Shown here piece after piece: positions 34,479-45,634 of a DNA stretch of 64,000 nt; positions within the stretch are counted from its first letter, which is position 1; every line of letters begins with the position of its first letter. Below the pieces are notes generated by a model. That model searched no databases, was not told the DNA's origin, and saw only the letters and a list, made by a program, of their open reading frames with translations. This DNA comes from Tremella fuciformis (lineage: Eukaryota; Basidiomycota; Tremellomycetes; Tremellales; Tremellaceae), in the NCBI GenBank assembly GCA_032768795.1, contig CP136495.1:1180501-1244500 (forward strand), in the 5' to 3' direction. Both the position numbers and the translations under genes were made by a program.

Positions 34479-35916
34479 ATGGAGGCTCTTGGATTCAGGC
34501 GGGCGGCGCGGAGCGACGGTGTGCTGTACTGGTAAGTGATTAAGTGAGGGGTAGACATCGGTGGCTGAGCGCTGCAGGCATCCCTCCGACCCTTTCTTCA
34601 CCTGTCAAAGATGTGGCGACCTGAGCCGAGCAGCGGATGAGGCGTGTTTGTGGCCATCGCTCATCGCTCTCAAAGGCGACAAGCACCACTATCGTACGAG
34701 AAAATGCTTCGGCTGCGCTCAAGCGGGTGTGCCGTGCTCTTGTGCGGTCGACCCGAAAGACTACGATTTCGTCATCGAGCCGGGGCAAAATACGGTCATC
34801 AAGGACTGGGCAGGCCGAACGATCTCGATGGATGTGTTGAGGGAGTCTCATCAGAGAATCATCGACGCGAAACGCCTTGAAGGGAGAGAGCGAGAGCGAA
34901 CAGGACGCAAGAGAAAGCGCGCAAATGTACAAGACGAGGACGCCCCACAGCCACTCCCGACTACAGCCTTTAATCCCGCCGCAGCCTGGCAAGGACCCGG
35001 ACCCTCAATCAGAGGAGCTGTCAGGCAGGGGCAAAACGAATTTCGAAGCGCTGAACAGTCGCATCACCAGAGGTCGACTTCAAGTACCAGCGAGGTCAAC
35101 TCTAGCAAGTTTTCACCGCTCCACAGGCCGAGTCACAATTTGACCATAGAAGCAAGTCCTCGCCCGCCGTCTACGTCCCCCTTGCCGTCTCTATGGCGTC
35201 ATCGACATTCAGCACGTACTCCTGACGTACTCCGAACGAGTCCCCCTGCACGACCATCCGGCATGATCCTTCCACCTATACTCGCACCTGGGACCGGACC
35301 CTCCGAGATACCCACCTTGCCGAGATTAGTGGCAGCACCCCCCGAGGTCCGCCAGGCCACGGAAGCCCTGTATCTCTGCGATTCCACTTCTCCCGGCGGG
35401 CACGGAGATGGAGAATGGCAAGCCCGCGCGAAGTTCGTTCGTGATGCCGAGCAGCTTTCCGGAGTACCTCTTACACAGAGCTTCCTACACGCTTCTAGGA
35501 CTCAGAAAGCCGATTGTCGCGCCGAGCATCACCTACTTGCGGCTGATAACCTCATGCGGAGGTCACGACTTGACCTAGAAGCCGCTCATCGCAAATTGAC
35601 GGGATCCGGACCTATTTTCCGCGGAGGCTCGGGAGAACGACCTGTACTACTGCCTCCTGGTGTCGAGCAGGACGAAGAGGGGCGATACATGGGAGCATGG
35701 CGAGAGCGAGCGAATGGAGAATTGGAGCTGCAGACGCGACGCCTCCAATCTCTAAGAGAGCAGTTCGAATTCTATGGCAATCCTGAAGATGCTGGAGCCC
35801 GCGAGGCTGATTCTCACTTGCGGGATGGCAATGACAGCGCGAAAAGCGATGTCAACAGGGAACGTCTTGAAAGCCAAGGCACTCAATGTTTGGACCCCAG
35901 ATCGTACCACCGATAG
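34479..35916 (+). CDS. Cys-cluster family protein, copy B
   Basis: Function unknown; 463 residues from exons 34479-34531 and 34578-35916. The 17-codon first exon (ME-x-LGF...LYW) splices in phase 2 onto HPSDPFFTC. Cys cluster, residues 19-73: H-P-S-D-P-F-F-T-C-x2-C-x10-C-L-W-x17-K-C-x2-C-x6-C-S-C, followed by a DFV-x-EPG block. A basic patch (RERERTGRKRKRA) at about 120-133 could be a nuclear localisation signal. The region from about 140 to 297 is Pro/Ser/His-rich and probably disordered. A conserved module begins with W298 (FVRDAEQLSGVPLTQSFL) and continues as a helix rich in Leu, Ala and Arg to about 365. The spacing of seven cysteines plus one histidine suggests zinc binding, perhaps a DNA-binding or protein-binding domain; this is inference. 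Confidence 0.8.
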
Positions 35917-37735
35917 GTCATCTGAGCACGCGCCGGACTGGACTTACAAAGAGAGAAGGCGGCCATTGCTGAGTCGGGCAGGAGTGGCATGATCAGTAGG
36001 GGACGGAACGACGTCTGTGCTACACATAGAGGATACATATGCAAGCTTCGATGCAGTTCGATATGCGCCTGGGTGCCCGAACAGCAGGGAGGGAAAAGGG
36101 GTGTACCAGTACCGATGAGTGAGCGCATACCGAGTGAAGGATGGTCTACGGACTTGAGGCAGGCCCGCTGTCTGCAGTGCCTTTCTGGATGCTATTCTGT
36201 CCGCCCTCACCTTTTTGTTATGACTAGCATCCTTGATGTGATCCTCAAATCCTTGATTCAAGGTGGCGCTGGCGCTGTGGCACTCCAAGAAAAGGTGCCA
36301 CATTGGGAAGATGAATGCTCCGTGCTCCAGCATTGATGCCGTTATAGCCGTGGCGCAACCCTGAGCGGCGTCGACTCGTGCGCTACTGAGCCGAATCACA
36401 AACAACACATGTGATGCTTGAGGCACCTGATCCTTGTTTACCTTCCGGAGTGGCTGACCGAGGTCGTTACCGACACCAAAGGCTTCTCCGTGAGTGGAAA
36501 GGACGCGGACGCAAGCAAGTTCCTGAGCTATCCGCGTCCTGCCCGGTAGGCCGATATTTGCTGCACTTGACTCACCAGCTCCGCCTCCGACGTGCCACGT
36601 TCATGCGATGCCATGATGATCAGGACGAACATGTCGAGACGGCGAGCTGAGCGATGTTTGCCTGCCCCTCGTCCCTAACCCCTGCCTGAGCGCCTGAACT
36701 GCACATGTCTGGAAGGCAAAAACGGGTTGATCCATGGACACACGGCTACACAGGAACTGTCAACAGCGGGCTCACCTCTGACTCCCAATGTTTGCTTCTC
36801 CCTCTCTGTCCAATATAAGCAAAGGGCGCGTTGAGAGGTATGTCATTCACGGTGTTGGCCTTCAGATTTTGCAATCTTGTCGGCCTATGATATCTGCTTC
36901 CCCTACATGGCGCTTGGTCCGTGGTTCTCACCGCGTTTCGTACACACTCGAGGAACATGCGGGCGCAGAGAGGACGAATGGTGGACCAAGGGCCTACATT
37001 GTACCTCTCGGTGTTGTCCCTGAAGAGTGAGTTCGGTTAACGAGAGCAGAATGGTTTGCTTTGATCGAATGTATGAGGTCGCCTCTTGCGACACAAGTCC
37101 CCGTAAGCTCAACCTGCCGCTACACCTCGCGAGGATATGCCACTCCCGAGGCTATGAAATGGGACCTGATATGAGCACTGCTACCGCCCTGTTCGGAAAT
37201 GAACTCACACCGTTGATTGAAAGGCTCGAATTCCTGCCTCTTGAATAGCAGAACAGCCCTCTTGAAGGACCGCGACCGCGTCGCGCGCGGATCTCACTCA
37301 AGCGAAGCCTGGTGCTGCTTTGCTTGGATGTCAGGCGCGTGTTCGCGGTGGACGGAGACGGAGACGGGCATCAATTCCTTTTCCTTTGAGTAAGCCCGTC
37401 GCGGAGAGCTTGTCGCGGTTTGTTACTGCTCGGCACCCACGCCGGCATCCATCGGATTCAGGATGTATGCGATGCTTCAACGCGTTCGGGGGATCGTCAG
37501 CAGCCTTGTCGCCATTTGATTGCCATTTGAGAGGGGTTATAGATGATGACGAGTAAGATTCAAGGTTGAGGGAGAAGTTTGACGACAGTCAATTTGATGA
37601 AGATCCGTGAACCCTTCCTTGAATTCCTTTCTCGATCCGCTTGATGCCGCACTTACAACCGTCAGTCTCGCTGTCAGCCTTCATCCCCTCACGTCTCCAC
37701 CGCCCCGCCTCGATTCATGGCTCGCAAGCAAGACT
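35917..37735. other. Gene-poor spacer between copies B and C
   Basis: About 1.8 kb with no supported gene. Short open frames near 36411-36650, 36788-37030 and 37027-37248 lack recognisable domains, and I could not link them by plausible introns. Possible relics of decayed copies, long leaders or non-coding transcripts; none demonstrated. Confidence 0.4.
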
Positions 37736-38960
37736 ATGGAGAAGTTTGGATTCCTAAAAGCAGACTCCGGAGATGATAAGGATTTATACTGGTGGGCTTT
37801 CCTCCCTCTCAACCCGAGCTCACTGTAACCCCAGGCATCCCACCGATCCATTCTTCACCTGTCAACGCTGCAAAGAGCTCTTCCCTCACACCAAAGACGT
37901 CTGCCTCTGGCCTCCGCTTGTGCCGCTACGCTGGTCAACCGACCGGTACAGGAGGAGGAAATGTTGGCAATGTGCTCAAGCGGGCGTCTTATGTTCGTGC
38001 ACGGTCAAAGGGCTCGACTTCAGTTTGTGGCTACGCCCGGGGCGAAACGCCTCTCTAATGAATGCACACGGGGAGGAGATCAAGCGGGAAGTGGTGGAGG
38101 AGGCTCACAGGAACCGCCTCGCGGTGCGCAGGCTGGACGGCGGCGACTGGGACGACGGAGTACACTGGGACGAGGCACCGAGCACGGCTTCAACGGCTAG
38201 AGGCTTGTTCTTGGACGGCGCGAGGACCGCTCCTCTCAGCTCCCAGCATTCGCTCGCAATGGGCGAACGCAGTCGCGGGAGCCAACATCACGATCTCGAA
38301 CACACCGTTCCTCAGATGGGCAACCGGGGTGGCGCTCCTGGTTCTATCACATTCAACACCTTCCACGGCCAATCTCCCTTTTCCCCACGCATGTCGCCGC
38401 CTGTGCCCCTCTCCGCACCGGTCCCAAGACATCCTCGGAGACTCTCGCCCGACTCGCCGCCTCTCAGAGATACCGCCCCTGCCAATGCCATCCGCCCACC
38501 CCTTGCCTCAGCGTCGTCCCATGACCTGGATGTGGCCTCAAGGCTATTACCTCCGATTCGTGACGCTCGATCTGCCCGGCCACCCGGCACTCAGGCTTCA
38601 ACATCTCCTCCTGCTCAGACCGAGCTGACATCCGTTGTGCTCGAAACGTCTCAAGAGGAGCCTTGGCCCGAGCGAACGGTTTTCATCCGTGACGCTCAAG
38701 CCTTGAGCGGTGTTCCTCTCACACGCTCCTACCTGCTTGCGATGGCGGCCCCAACCCCCTCGGTTGAGCGAGAAGTTGCGAGGCACCTCAACAACGCGGA
38801 GATGCTGTTGCGAGAAGCTCGCAGAGAGCTGGAGCTGGCGGACCAATGCCTGGCAGAATCTACAGGGAAGTCCCCCAGCATAGAAGACGACGGCCAAGCG
38901 GGGGAGGGATCGCCGGACAGCTCGGTTTCACCAGCATCGGCCAGGGACTGCGCAACATGA
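37736..38960 (+). CDS. Cys-cluster family protein, copy C
   Basis: Function unknown; 393 residues from exons 37736-37791 and 37835-38960. Exon 1 (ME-x-FGF...LYW) and its phase-2 intron match copies A, B and D. Cys cluster, residues 20-74: HPTDPFFTC-x2-C-x10-C-LW-x17-K-C-WQ-C-x6-C-S-C, then the DFSLWLRPGRN block. Linker of about 200 residues, rich in Pro, Ser and Arg. The conserved module starts at W296 (FIRDAQALSGVPLTRSYL) and is followed by a charged helix (AEMLLREARRELELADQ). It is closest to copy B in the cluster (C-AQAGV-x-C-SC is shared). Upstream, an out-of-frame ATG at 37717 precedes the start and could act as a small upstream reading frame. Confidence 0.8.
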
Positions 38961-40906
38961 CTCATGTACTTGGCACCCATGTTGTGCCGGGGCGGTGCCC
39001 GATCGCAAGAGACGCAGACAGAATGGTGCGTCCTCACATCATAGATTCAGCCAGGAACTGAAGTTCCTCCAGTTGCCGACCGCCAGCGCCGTTATACCGG
39101 GCATCCGTAAGAGGATCGACTTCGTGCTGCATGATTTGAAGCTCTCTGTGCTGCGTCTCCTGTCAGCACTGACCTTTCTACTGACCCTTGGTTTTGCTGG
39201 GGCTAACCCCGCACACCATTTCCACCTCTCGCCAATGCGTCTGGGACCCCTCGTCCATGCTACCCACCCTTATTTCACCGAGACCGGCCCACAAGAAGCT
39301 GACCGTCGCCATCAGACGACCGGGAGAGTGTCATTGCTGCGCGGTCATTCAGCCATAGAGCATGGTTGCCGAGCTCGCACGTTCAGCATGTCCCGAGGTC
39401 GACGTGAAATCGCAACAGCGCTCCACACAGCGACAGGAGGATGTGGCGGCTCGTTTGTGGCACTTTCAGAGACGCTTATTTCATACTCCACGTCGTTTCG
39501 TCTGACATGAGATATTCACCTCCTTACACTGACGACGAAGAAGAGACTCCCAAAGTGATAGGCGCTGAAGAGCAATGTCATCGCCAGCATTCATCAAGAC
39601 TCCACGCCACGCTGCCATGCCCGCGAACACAAGGACAATCACCATGCGGACAAAAAGGCCCAAAGGATGCACTGCCCTGTTTGACCGAGCGGCCGACGCT
39701 CGGTCGCCGGATGTCCGACAGTTGTTGGACTCTAAGGACCTGGCTCGGTATCAATTGACTTACACAGGGAGCAAGCCCCCAGGATAGCCAAGCGCAGTCT
39801 CATACGGCCTCGTGCTCCGGCTCACATCGCGGCCCTGATTTGAGGTGATTGCGCCGAGCAGGAAAGCCTGATGACTAAGCCTATGTTTCTCACTCTCACA
39901 CGGGCAGCGACCATGTTCATCAATGGCGTTTCTGATTGATTCTCACTGACGGAGTCGGCGGCGAGCCCGTTCTTACCTGAACGTCAATCAGGTTCCTCTC
40001 CTGCCCCCAACCCCTGGCGTTGTCCTTTCTGGAGACTCTCCTTCCATAAGTTCGTTCCTTCAGAGGATTGAGATTGGTATTCTGTGTGCGGTGGCCGTAT
40101 CTGGGTGCGAGCATCAAGTGTGGACGCGTAGGCATGCCCCTGCCATCCAAATCTTCCTTTTGTACTGCCAATCAACCCGGTCCACCTGGAAAAGAAGGTC
40201 TCGACCCTTCTGCGCCACCCCGAGCGGTGCCTCGACCCCTCGGCACGGATGTGGCTTGATCGTTGATCGTGACTGGTTATCAATTGCCTCTGATGATAGT
40301 GGGGGGACTCGCTTTACCCACCTCAGTTGATCGGACTGTAAAAGAGGAGCGCGGGGCGATAGGGCGGCATAGGGATGAGGGATCGAAACTTGTAGAACTA
40401 CCGCCAGCCTCTTCACGAAATTTGCGATGAGGAAAGCGGGTGCCGTGTTGTGATCACAGTCTATTGATCGAGGCGAGGAGAGGGCAGGGTTGGGAGCGCG
40501 AGAGGCGGGAGATGTTTTGCGCGGTCCGTATCCTTGAGAAGGAAGTAACTCGACAAGCGAGCGAGTACGAGCTCAAAGCCTTGGCGTGATGGGGTGTTGG
40601 ACTCCTCCGTGATCCGTCCGTCGTTTTGCATGCGGGGCTCTGGGGCTGGAAGAGATCAGTCATGGCCTATGTGTGCTTCCAGGACGCTGAAAGTGAGAGT
40701 CAGAGGAATAGCAGAGAGAATCGAAACTACAATGGCGCGATGGCCGCACGCGCCGCGCTTGACCCTCTTTCCTCGCTTGTTCCTTTCTCTCTATCCGGCC
40801 AGTCTTACGCCTCCCATCAACTGTCCGGCCAGCCTGACACCACCCATCAACCGTTCCTCAAGCCCGCATCTTATGAAGTCGAGGTACAATGCCCCAAAAC
40901 GCGAGC
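38961..40906. other. Gene-poor spacer between copies C and D
   Basis: About 1.9 kb with no supported gene, only short frames without domains (for example 38995-39510 and 39575-39787). The last 120 bp form the pyrimidine-rich leader of copy D and contain a short tandem repeat. Confidence 0.4.
40794..40853 (+). repeat. 30-bp tandem duplication in the leader of copy D
   Basis: Two adjacent 30-nt units, 40794-40823 and 40824-40853, each starting TCCGGCCAG and containing CCCATCAAC. They match at 25 of 30 positions by eye. They lie 54-113 bp upstream of the inferred start. Confidence 0.8.
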
Positions 40907-42417
40907 ATGGAGGAGCTCGGTTTCATCAAGGTAGATCAAGCCCGAGGGAAGGAGAAAGAACTCTGGTGGTAAGCCCCTTTTGTCAAGTCCGGATCATTTC
41001 GCTCAGCTTACCATCAAGGCATCCGACAGACCCCTTCTTCACCTGCGAGCGATGCAAGACACTGGACGACGGGACCGGGGAGCAGTGCCTCTGGCAGCGA
41101 TTGTATCTGATGATGGGAGAGACCGAGCTGTACCGCAAGAAAAAGTGCTGGCGCTGCGTCAAGGCAGGTGTCCCGTGCTCATGCGCCATATCGACGATCG
41201 ATTTCAACCTCGTCTTGCGGCCCGGGAGACCTGTCTTTCTAAGAGGCTGGGACGGGCAGGAGGTCAGTCTCGCGCAGGTCGTGGCAGCGTACAATGAGCG
41301 CGTGGGGCAGCGACCAAATGAAGAGGGTGGCAGAAGCCCAAGGGAGGTCGATCAACGCTTGCTTGCTGGGCCAAGTGAAGAGAGCAATAATCAGGCATGC
41401 TTTAATCAGCCCCGCTCGACCCTTGCTCCCGATGTGAGATTCGCAATACGGCCGTCCGTCCAGCGACCACTCTCCCCCTACGCACTCGCCAGGCCGCTCA
41501 TCCATCCCATGCCGCCCTTCACCCATCGTGGCCCTCGACCACCATTGCTACCTCGTCCGGCGATCTTGCCTATCGCCCATCGCCCGGCCGTTCCGACACT
41601 TCCATCGCCACAAACCTCTGCTCAGATCCGCCCACCAGTCTTTGCTCCGACCGCAGATCTCCCGGGATCGTCAATCTCCGTCCCGAGTGCCGTGCACACG
41701 GCGCCAATCAGCGCCTCCCAACGGACATCTTCCGTGCACGCCGCGTCTCACGGAGAAGCCGCGCCCTCTACGCAACCAGCAGAGCCAAAAGCGAGAACGC
41801 GCGAGCCCGATTGGTGGTATCACCGAGTGTCGTTCATCCGAGAGGCACAAGAAGTCGGTGGTGTTCCCCTCATCAACACTTTCCTGAGTGCGACAGGAGG
41901 GAACGCGGGAGAAAATGGCACCCTGCGGCTCTCGGACCATCTGAAGAACATCAAACGACTATTGAGCCAAGCTGGCAGGCAGCTGGATCTGGTCATTGAC
42001 CTCAAAAGGGACGATGATACAGTGTCGTATACCGAGGTAGACTTGGAGAGGGCTGTTCGGCTGCGCACTCACCTAGCGCAGATGGAGATGGACATTATGG
42101 CAGTGGGCCCAGAAAGAACTCAGCTAGCTGCAGTCGACGACGCGGCTTCACATATCACCTCTGGCGGTGCTCCTACGAACATCGAGGTCACCGAGAATGC
42201 ATGGCCGTCTCTAGGGCCAAAACGGGAGAACCCAGCAGATCAAGTTCTGTGGCGCAGGGAGCTAGAGGAATCGATCGCGGCGCTGCGACAAGAGGTGCGA
42301 GTGTTGCAGGCGAGGGGGGCTGGGAGTGACGGTGGATCACAGCAGGATTGTGAGATCATTGCCGCTCATATCGAGCACGCCAGCCTTACTGATATGCAGA
42401 ACATGCGCAGATCGTAA
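40907..42417 (+). CDS. Cys-cluster family protein, copy D
   Basis: Function unknown; 486 residues from exons 40907-40968 and 41019-42417. The first exon begins ME-x-LGF and ends LWW, then splices in phase 2 onto HPTDPFFTC. Cys cluster, residues 22-76: C-x2-C-x10-C-LW-x17-K-C-WR-C-x6-C-S-C, then DFNLVLRPGRP. Linker of about 210 residues (Pro/Ser/Arg). Conserved module from W287 (FIREAQEVGGVPLINTFL) into helices, then an extra C-terminal coiled-coil-like segment (LEESIAALRQEVRVLQARG) absent from the others. The acceptor used is CATCAAG at 41018, because it restores the family motif and follows a CTTAC branch-like site. A CAG at 41004-41006 would add four residues in frame. An in-frame ATG at 40889 would add six residues at the N-terminus. 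Confidence 0.8.
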
Positions 42418-43257
42418 TGATAGCTAGTGATGGCTTGCAGCCTTCACTCGGCACGTCATGTCCCCAGCCCGATACAGTACCATGCGTCATGGGTCGCATC
42501 GACCAGCTTACAGCGGTGAATAAAGCCATCTGGGCGTGACGGATGGGGGAAATCCGAGAGCCATAGCAATTTCCCCTTACCAGACTTTTGTATCCCATCC
42601 GCTTGATCAACCAGCACTCATTGGCATGCACCTTTCTTCCCAAAGGCAAAGACCCATGATGAGACGTGACAGCCCGCCCTTGCCGGTAGGCCCCCACCCA
42701 GAGCTGCCGTAAATGAGCAAAACAGTTACAATGGACTGGGAAGTAAACGGCCCTTGGACACGGCCGGCAACATGCGAGACGAGAGAGGTCCCAAGGACGT
42801 TTACATGGGCGTGAAAGGATCCTCGGCTGACCAGTACAAAAGGCATATTTCCTCGTTTCAAAGTGAGCAAATTCCACTCGCATGCGCGGTGATCTCTCAA
42901 GGGCATGGCGAGCGGTCTTTTGGATCTTCTCCTGCTTCCACGCGAAAAGTGAAGTGCAGGACTTTCCACAACCGGAGCAAGGAGCTACGAGTACTTTGTA
43001 TGTTGCAAGGGCCTCCGCACACAGCGGATTGCGGCTGTACCGCACGGCTTACTATGACCTTGTTGCTTTGACTCGCAAAAAATTCAAGCTGCAAGTTACA
43101 GCCCAGTGTTGCAAGACACGAAGCGTGCAGCTGCCAGACCCTCGAGATGCTCCTTTAGGGGAGAGCGGCTTTAGCGTGATGAGCATCTTGGAACCTCAGC
43201 GCGTGAGCAGCATACAACATGACGCAATCGCTAACAAACTGGCTACGATAAGCATGG
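42418..43257. other. Convergent region, copy D / MID1
   Basis: About 840 bp between converging stops. A 219-codon frame on the minus strand (42386-43045) crosses most of it and overlaps the end of copy D, but it has no recognisable domain. I treat it as unproven. Confidence 0.4.
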
Positions 43258-45032
43258 TCATGGCCCGTTGCACCATGAGTTGCCATACAAGTCGCTCCCC
43301 GATATGCCCGTTGCCGAACTCCCATCCCCAACGTCGTTGTCATGACCATAAAAGCCATAACTTTGATTGGCCGTGCTGACAGAACGCTGGGGGCACCGAA
43401 ACAGAAGCGTAGCGGGACAAGCCCTATCTGCGGCATTGCAGGAGGAGAGACAAGGCAGAAGCTCGGTATAGTCATAAGTGTACACGTCGGCCAGTGCGCT
43501 CATCCGCGGGTCGTCTGACGTCCTGTTGACTGCGAATACTGGCGGGCGGTAGCCGGCGTCTTTGATCTCGTCCGAGTCAACCGAGGATGATGCGGACGAG
43601 TTGGCGGTTGTCGGCGAAGTGCATCGAGGAATGGTAACGCGACACACCCAATCTCGATAGGCGGTATAGCAATCGAGACACGATGATACGTGCGAGTAGT
43701 AGTCCCGCCCGCACGCGGTGGTGCCAAGGGAAACGGAGAACGAGTTGAGCGATTGCGTGATGAGGTCGGCTAGAGTGTCTGGGAGAGACTGGACAGGAGA
43801 GGTGGTCGATATCAGATTGCCCGCCGGAGAGACAGCGGTGGTCGAGTTGACGGGTAGGGGAGCGGCGTATGCCACAGAGGGGCAATATGAGGTAGGCAGC
43901 AGTAGCTGGCAGGGAAAGTCGGCTAGCCATTAGTCCCCGTCGGGAAGAAAGATGGGGGCCGGGGCTCACCTTCTTTGGTCGTGAACCACATTGGCTGGCT
44001 CATTGTTCCTCCCGAGTCCACGACAAAAGCTGTGTAATTCGTGGCCCCGTTATCGAGCTGCCCGACGACCCATGTTGTGCAAAATCCCTCTTCGCTGCCC
44101 AAGGCGGTCCATTGGGGGGTCGTTGTATTGTAGATGAGCGTCTCGGATCCAGCTCGACCACTGGTCGTATTAGCCGCCTGGACAGCACACTGCGATTGGC
44201 CGAGGCCCTGGGTCGTAGGAGAGTTTGAGGTTGGTACGACAATCACGGAAACGTCTTCGTTGAAATCGCCTGTTGACGATGAAGCTGCTGACGAGTACGA
44301 AGGGAAGACCATCTGTGCCAAGGGCAGGGTGTAATTCGGATACGTCGGCTGGGTCTGTGGCGATACCAAAAGCAGGGGAGAGAATATCATGGCGCTGTCC
44401 GCGGTAGAGTCGCCGAAGAAAGGCGACTGAGGAGATACGGCATGAAGCGGTTCTGCGGATCAGTCGGGCTTGTTCGGAAGAGATGTCGCCTCACTATCTC
44501 CCGAGACGCCGAGCTGGACGACGATATTCCCGTCGCCCGTCAGATCCGTCGTATCTATGCCAGTGTCCGACAGCCCGAGACCGATGAGCATTTGAGCCGA
44601 CACCGCATCATCGCTGTCTGTCACCGTCCAATTGGCAAAGCCTTCAGTCCAAGCGACATTCCAATTGCTACCAGACCTGCTACGTCGATTCGGGCTCACT
44701 GAGCTTCCTCCCGAGGTCTGATCCTTGACAGACCGGGTGCCGAGTATGAAGGAGGCCGGATCCGCAGTAGACAATCGGACAGTCGGAATAAGCGAGTCGT
44801 TCGAGGAGAGCGAACAGATGTTAAGAGTGATGTACAGGGAAGTCGACTCGGGTAGATCCACGACTACAGCGGGGCTTGATAGATTCAGTGCCGGGAGTGA
44901 CACGAGAGATGGGAGCGTCGAGATTGAGACCGTGGGCGTTGCTGTCGCTGCGGCGGTACTCGAGGTGGACGTGGAGGACTGGGCGAGACATGACTCTATG
45001 AGTGTTGCCCAGAGCCAGTATAGATAAAGCAT
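43258..45032 (-). CDS. MID1: Mid1, regulatory subunit of the stretch-activated plasma-membrane calcium channel
   Basis: Secreted/membrane glycoprotein that works with the channel subunit Cch1 in calcium entry during stress. Exons, in coding order: 44495-45032, 43970-44452, 43258-43922 (561 residues; yeast 548). Seen: an N-terminal hydrophobic signal ending near LIESCLAQ, many N-x-S/T sites, and the C-terminal cysteine-rich region typical of Mid1 (SSCLDCYTAYRDWVCRV, IPRC, LPCLSSCNAADRACPATL, FRCP) ending SDLYGNSWCNGP. The exon 1-2 junction removes an in-frame stop and restores GDKPLHAVSPQSPFFGDST. Transcribed toward copy D of the Cys-cluster array. Confidence 0.92.
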
Positions 45033-45634
45033 TGCCGGAGCTTGGCTGGAAGAGCAAGCATAGTCCTGCTCTGTCCTCGATATCAGTTGTCAGGTCGTAT
45101 ATTGGTCGTCATGTTCGTATAGTCACCATTTAACAATTGGACGAGCTGATCTCACTTCGCACTGCCTGACAATAAGACACCGGGCACGTGGCCGGAAGGC
45201 TGCTCGGGTGGTCAGTGTCAGTCTCATCGATTTGTTTTCGGCCATGTGCCGATGGTCGGACGCATTCTTGGCGTGTCGCTGTCACCCTCGTCGCCCCACT
45301 CCGACTCAATCCACGGCCAAAGAGGCAGCGACGCGGCTATCTTCTTTTCGGTCAAGACAAGTGAACCTCACGGCAGCAATCGCATCGATAAGATTGAGTA
45401 CCAGCACATTGAGGAGGCCTGGGATACGGTTACAGGATCGACGCTGCCTTGACGTCCTTTGGCCTTGTCCGTCTGGTGTCTGCCTCTAGACTGGATCCCT
45501 TTCCGACCACCGCATAGATCCTCTCTATTGGCAGCAGCACACGAGGACGAACAGCCGGCGCCAAGCACGCCCCTGACGACGAAGCGCCATCCTCCCTCCC
45601 TGCCTTCCCGATAGGGGAGAGGGCGTAGCGCACA
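45033..45634. other. Divergent region, MID1 / Gln-Met-rich orphan
   Basis: About 600 bp between divergent starts. Short frames at 45208-45489 show no family and no needed splice. Presumed promoter. Confidence 0.4.

Noticed and set aside
36411..37250. Short open frames between copies B and C as a possible fifth family member
   Set aside because: None contains the FTC-x2-C or CLW motifs or the C-terminal GVPL block, and no intron set joins them.
38995..39787. Frames of 70-170 codons between copies C and D
   Set aside because: No resemblance to the family or to any known domain; not conserved in position relative to the B-C spacer.
32581..42417. The array as a transposable element or helitron-like cargo
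   Set aside because: No transposase, integrase or reverse-transcriptase reading frame, and no terminal inverted or long direct repeats seen by eye around the copies.
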